In this document: positions 33,810-35,060 of the stretch, piece after piece
How positions within the stretch are numbered: position 1 is the stretch's first letter
Layout of the letters: each line of letters begins with the position of its first letter
NCBI GenBank assembly: GCA_964465945.1
Contig: CAYXMM010000021.1
Coordinates: 1 to 35,060, forward strand
Direction of reading: 5' to 3'
Length of the DNA stretch: 35,060 nt
Source: JAJRPT01 sp964465945
GTDB lineage: Bacteria > Bacteroidota > Ignavibacteria > Kapaibacteriales > UBA2268
Notes under the pieces: generated by a model
Told to the model about the DNA's origin: nothing
What the model saw: only the letters and a program-made list of their open reading frames with translations
Database searches by the model: none
Translations under genes and position numbers: made by a program

Positions 33810-34808
33810 TTATAACTGATAAAACCCAACCTTTTTATAAACTTTTCTTAGAGTTTTAAATGCCTCTTTACTTGCTTTCTCTCTTCCATACTCAAGAATT
33901 TCATTTAATCTTGCTTTATTTTGCTTAATATCATTAAATCTATCTCTAATTGGACCTATGTATTGTGCTACTTTTTCACCAACTTCTTGTTTAAAGTCAC
34001 CATAGCCAACACCTTCAAAAGAATTTTCAATATCAGCAATATCCTTTCCTGTTGCAATACTATAAAGCTCAATTAAATTATATATACCAGGTCTGTTTTT
34101 ATCATATTTTACATTTGCTTCTGAGTCAGTAACCGCACGTTTTAACTTCTTAATAATTTCTTCATTTGAATCATTAAGAAACAATGTAGCATTTTGATTT
34201 GAATCCGATTTCGACATTTTAGTATTCGGGTCTTGTAAACTCATTATCCTTCCACCAACTTTTGGAATATATGGCTCAGGAGTTTTAAATGTTTCAGAAT
34301 AATTATGATTAAACCTTTGTGCTAAATTCCGAGTTAGCTCTAAATGCTGCTTTTGGTCTTCACCAACAGGCACTAAATCCGCTTGATAAAGCAGTATATC
34401 ACAAGCCATCAGAATAGGATAAGAAAACAAGCCAACATTCACATTGTCAGCGTGTTTCAATGACTTATCTTTAAACTGCGTCATTCGACTACATTCACCC
34501 ATTCCAGTAAAGCAACTTAATACCCAAGCAAGCTCTGAGTGTTGAGAAATATGAGATTGCATAAAAATTGTACTTTTTTCTGGGTCTATTCCTGCTGCAA
34601 GGAAAAAACCAAGAGTATCCAAACTTCTCTGTCTTAAATCCGCAGGAACTTGCCTTGCAGTAATAGCATGCAAATCTGCAACCATAAAGTAGCTATCAAA
34701 CTCATTTTGCATAGCCACCCAATTTTTCAAAGCACCAGTAATATGACCAATCGTCAAAAATCCCGAAGGAGTAATTCCACTTAAAATTCTTTTCTTATTT
34801 TCTTCCAT
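33810..34808 (-). CDS. trpS: Tryptophan--tRNA ligase
   Basis: The 332-residue cytoplasmic class I synthetase has the TIGH form of the HIGH motif at 19-22 (SGFLTIGHITGAL), KMSKS at 197-201, and the tryptophan-site blocks FMVADLHAIT, MACDILLYQADLVPVGEDQ and NRPGIYNLIELYS. Length is normal. The start has AAAGG just before the ATG, and TATTTTTG on the minus strand (34836-34843) could be the -7 box. Confidence 0.97.
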   Translation of the reverse strand: MEENKKRILSGITPSGFLTIGHITGALKNWVAMQNEFDSYFMVADLHAITARQVPADLRQRSLDTLGFFLAAGIDPEKSTIFMQSHISQHSELAWVLSCFTGMGECSRMTQFKDKSLKHADNVNVGLFSYPILMACDILLYQADLVPVGEDQKQHLELTRNLAQRFNHNYSETFKTPEPYIPKVGGRIMSLQDPNTKMSKSDSNQNATLFLNDSNEEIIKKLKRAVTDSEANVKYDKNRPGIYNLIELYSIATGKDIADIENSFEGVGYGDFKQEVGEKVAQYIGPIRDRFNDIKQNKARLNEILEYGREKASKEAFKTLRKVYKKVGFYQL

Positions 34809-34835
34809 AACCTTTAAATGTTAAATCTATATTTT

Positions 34836-34843
34836 CAAAAATA
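34836..34843 (-). promoter_or_regulatory. Candidate -7 element of trpS
   Basis: TATTTTTG (minus strand) fits TAnnTTTG and lies 28 bases before the start codon. No -33 TTTG was found. Confidence 0.35.
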
Positions 34844-34961
34844 AGAAATGCTTAAGATAAAATTATAACTTGGATAAAAAATATAGAAAAATGAGTTGAT
34901 TACATATAATAAGTCTAAATATAAGTTATGTAATAATCATTTAATATTTAAAAAAATCTAC

Positions 34962-35060
34962 AATCTCTTGCAGACGAAATAAATCAAAAGTCCTCCACTT
35001 CGGGCAGGATTTAGGTGGGGTTGCCTGCTCATCATTCTGAGCTAAACCGACAAAACCTCA
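34962..35060 (-). repeat. Inverted copy of the composite repeat, cut by the window end
   Basis: Read on the minus strand this matches the 7901-8256 units from the GGTTTAGCTCAGAATGATGA segment through CAGGCAACCCCACCTAAATC to TTTCGTCTGCAAGAGATT. The first hairpin is degraded here: TCCTCCAC against GGGCAGGA has two unpaired positions. It shows that the element is dispersed in both orientations. Confidence 0.88.

Noticed and set aside
1..35060. CRISPR arrays
   Set aside because: No regularly spaced repeats with different spacers exist; the only tandem repeats are the contiguous 155-bp units.

Overview
The window is AT-rich bacterial chromosome that fits the Bacteroidota/Chlorobiota (FCB) group. 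Five complete exported proteins end in a C-terminal domain of the type IX secretion (T9SS, Por) sorting kind. Several promoters look like the Bacteroidota TTTG / TAnnTTTG type. murE carries the DNPR motif of a meso-diaminopimelate enzyme, so the cell wall is Gram-negative. A lineage such as Ignavibacteria or Kapabacteria is plausible, but this is inferred from gene style alone. No rRNA, tRNA, CRISPR array, insertion sequence or prophage was seen.

Layout. 1-3457 (minus strand): a tandem family of gene pairs, each a T9SS beta-propeller protein followed by an 88-residue exported protein. Two pairs are complete and the start of a third is cut by the left edge. 3672-6329 (+): leuS with a hairpin terminator. 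6509-7858 (+): another T9SS propeller-like protein. 7859-8261: a composite tandem repeat with three hairpins per unit; an inverted copy runs off the right end of the window. 8262-11228 (-): a large Asp-box/BNR T9SS protein and, upstream of it, a broken gene for a cysteine-rich exported protein. 11770-14492 (-): a lipoprotein translationally coupled to a GAF-SpoIIE phosphatase. 14619-15884 (-): an ArsR-type repressor with a perfect 12+12 bp palindrome over its promoter, followed directly by an AHSA1-VOC fusion gene. 16005-20374 (-): yggS, an M1 aminopeptidase with a T9SS tail, a DUF1801 protein and a DNA methyltransferase-HNH fusion. 20437-27061 (-): fused acyl-CoA mutase icmF, a TIGR01777-type SDR protein, murE and 3-hydroxyanthranilate dioxygenase. 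27139-29411 (-): a compact restriction-modification pair in which the methylase carries HEAT-like repeats. 29487-30380 (-): a XerC/D recombinase. 30530-33745 (+): a tricorn-like protease. 33810-34808 (-): trpS.

Most genes are housekeeping (leuS, trpS, murE, yggS, xerC/D) or catabolic (icmF, 3-hydroxyanthranilate dioxygenase). The accessory content is the exported T9SS family at the left, two DNA-modification loci, the repressor/AHSA1-VOC operon and the dispersed repeats. The points most worth following are the recombining T9SS-propeller/88-residue pairs, the three-hairpin repeat, the HEAT-methylase R-M pair and the ArsR operator. No clearly unprecedented multi-gene system was found.
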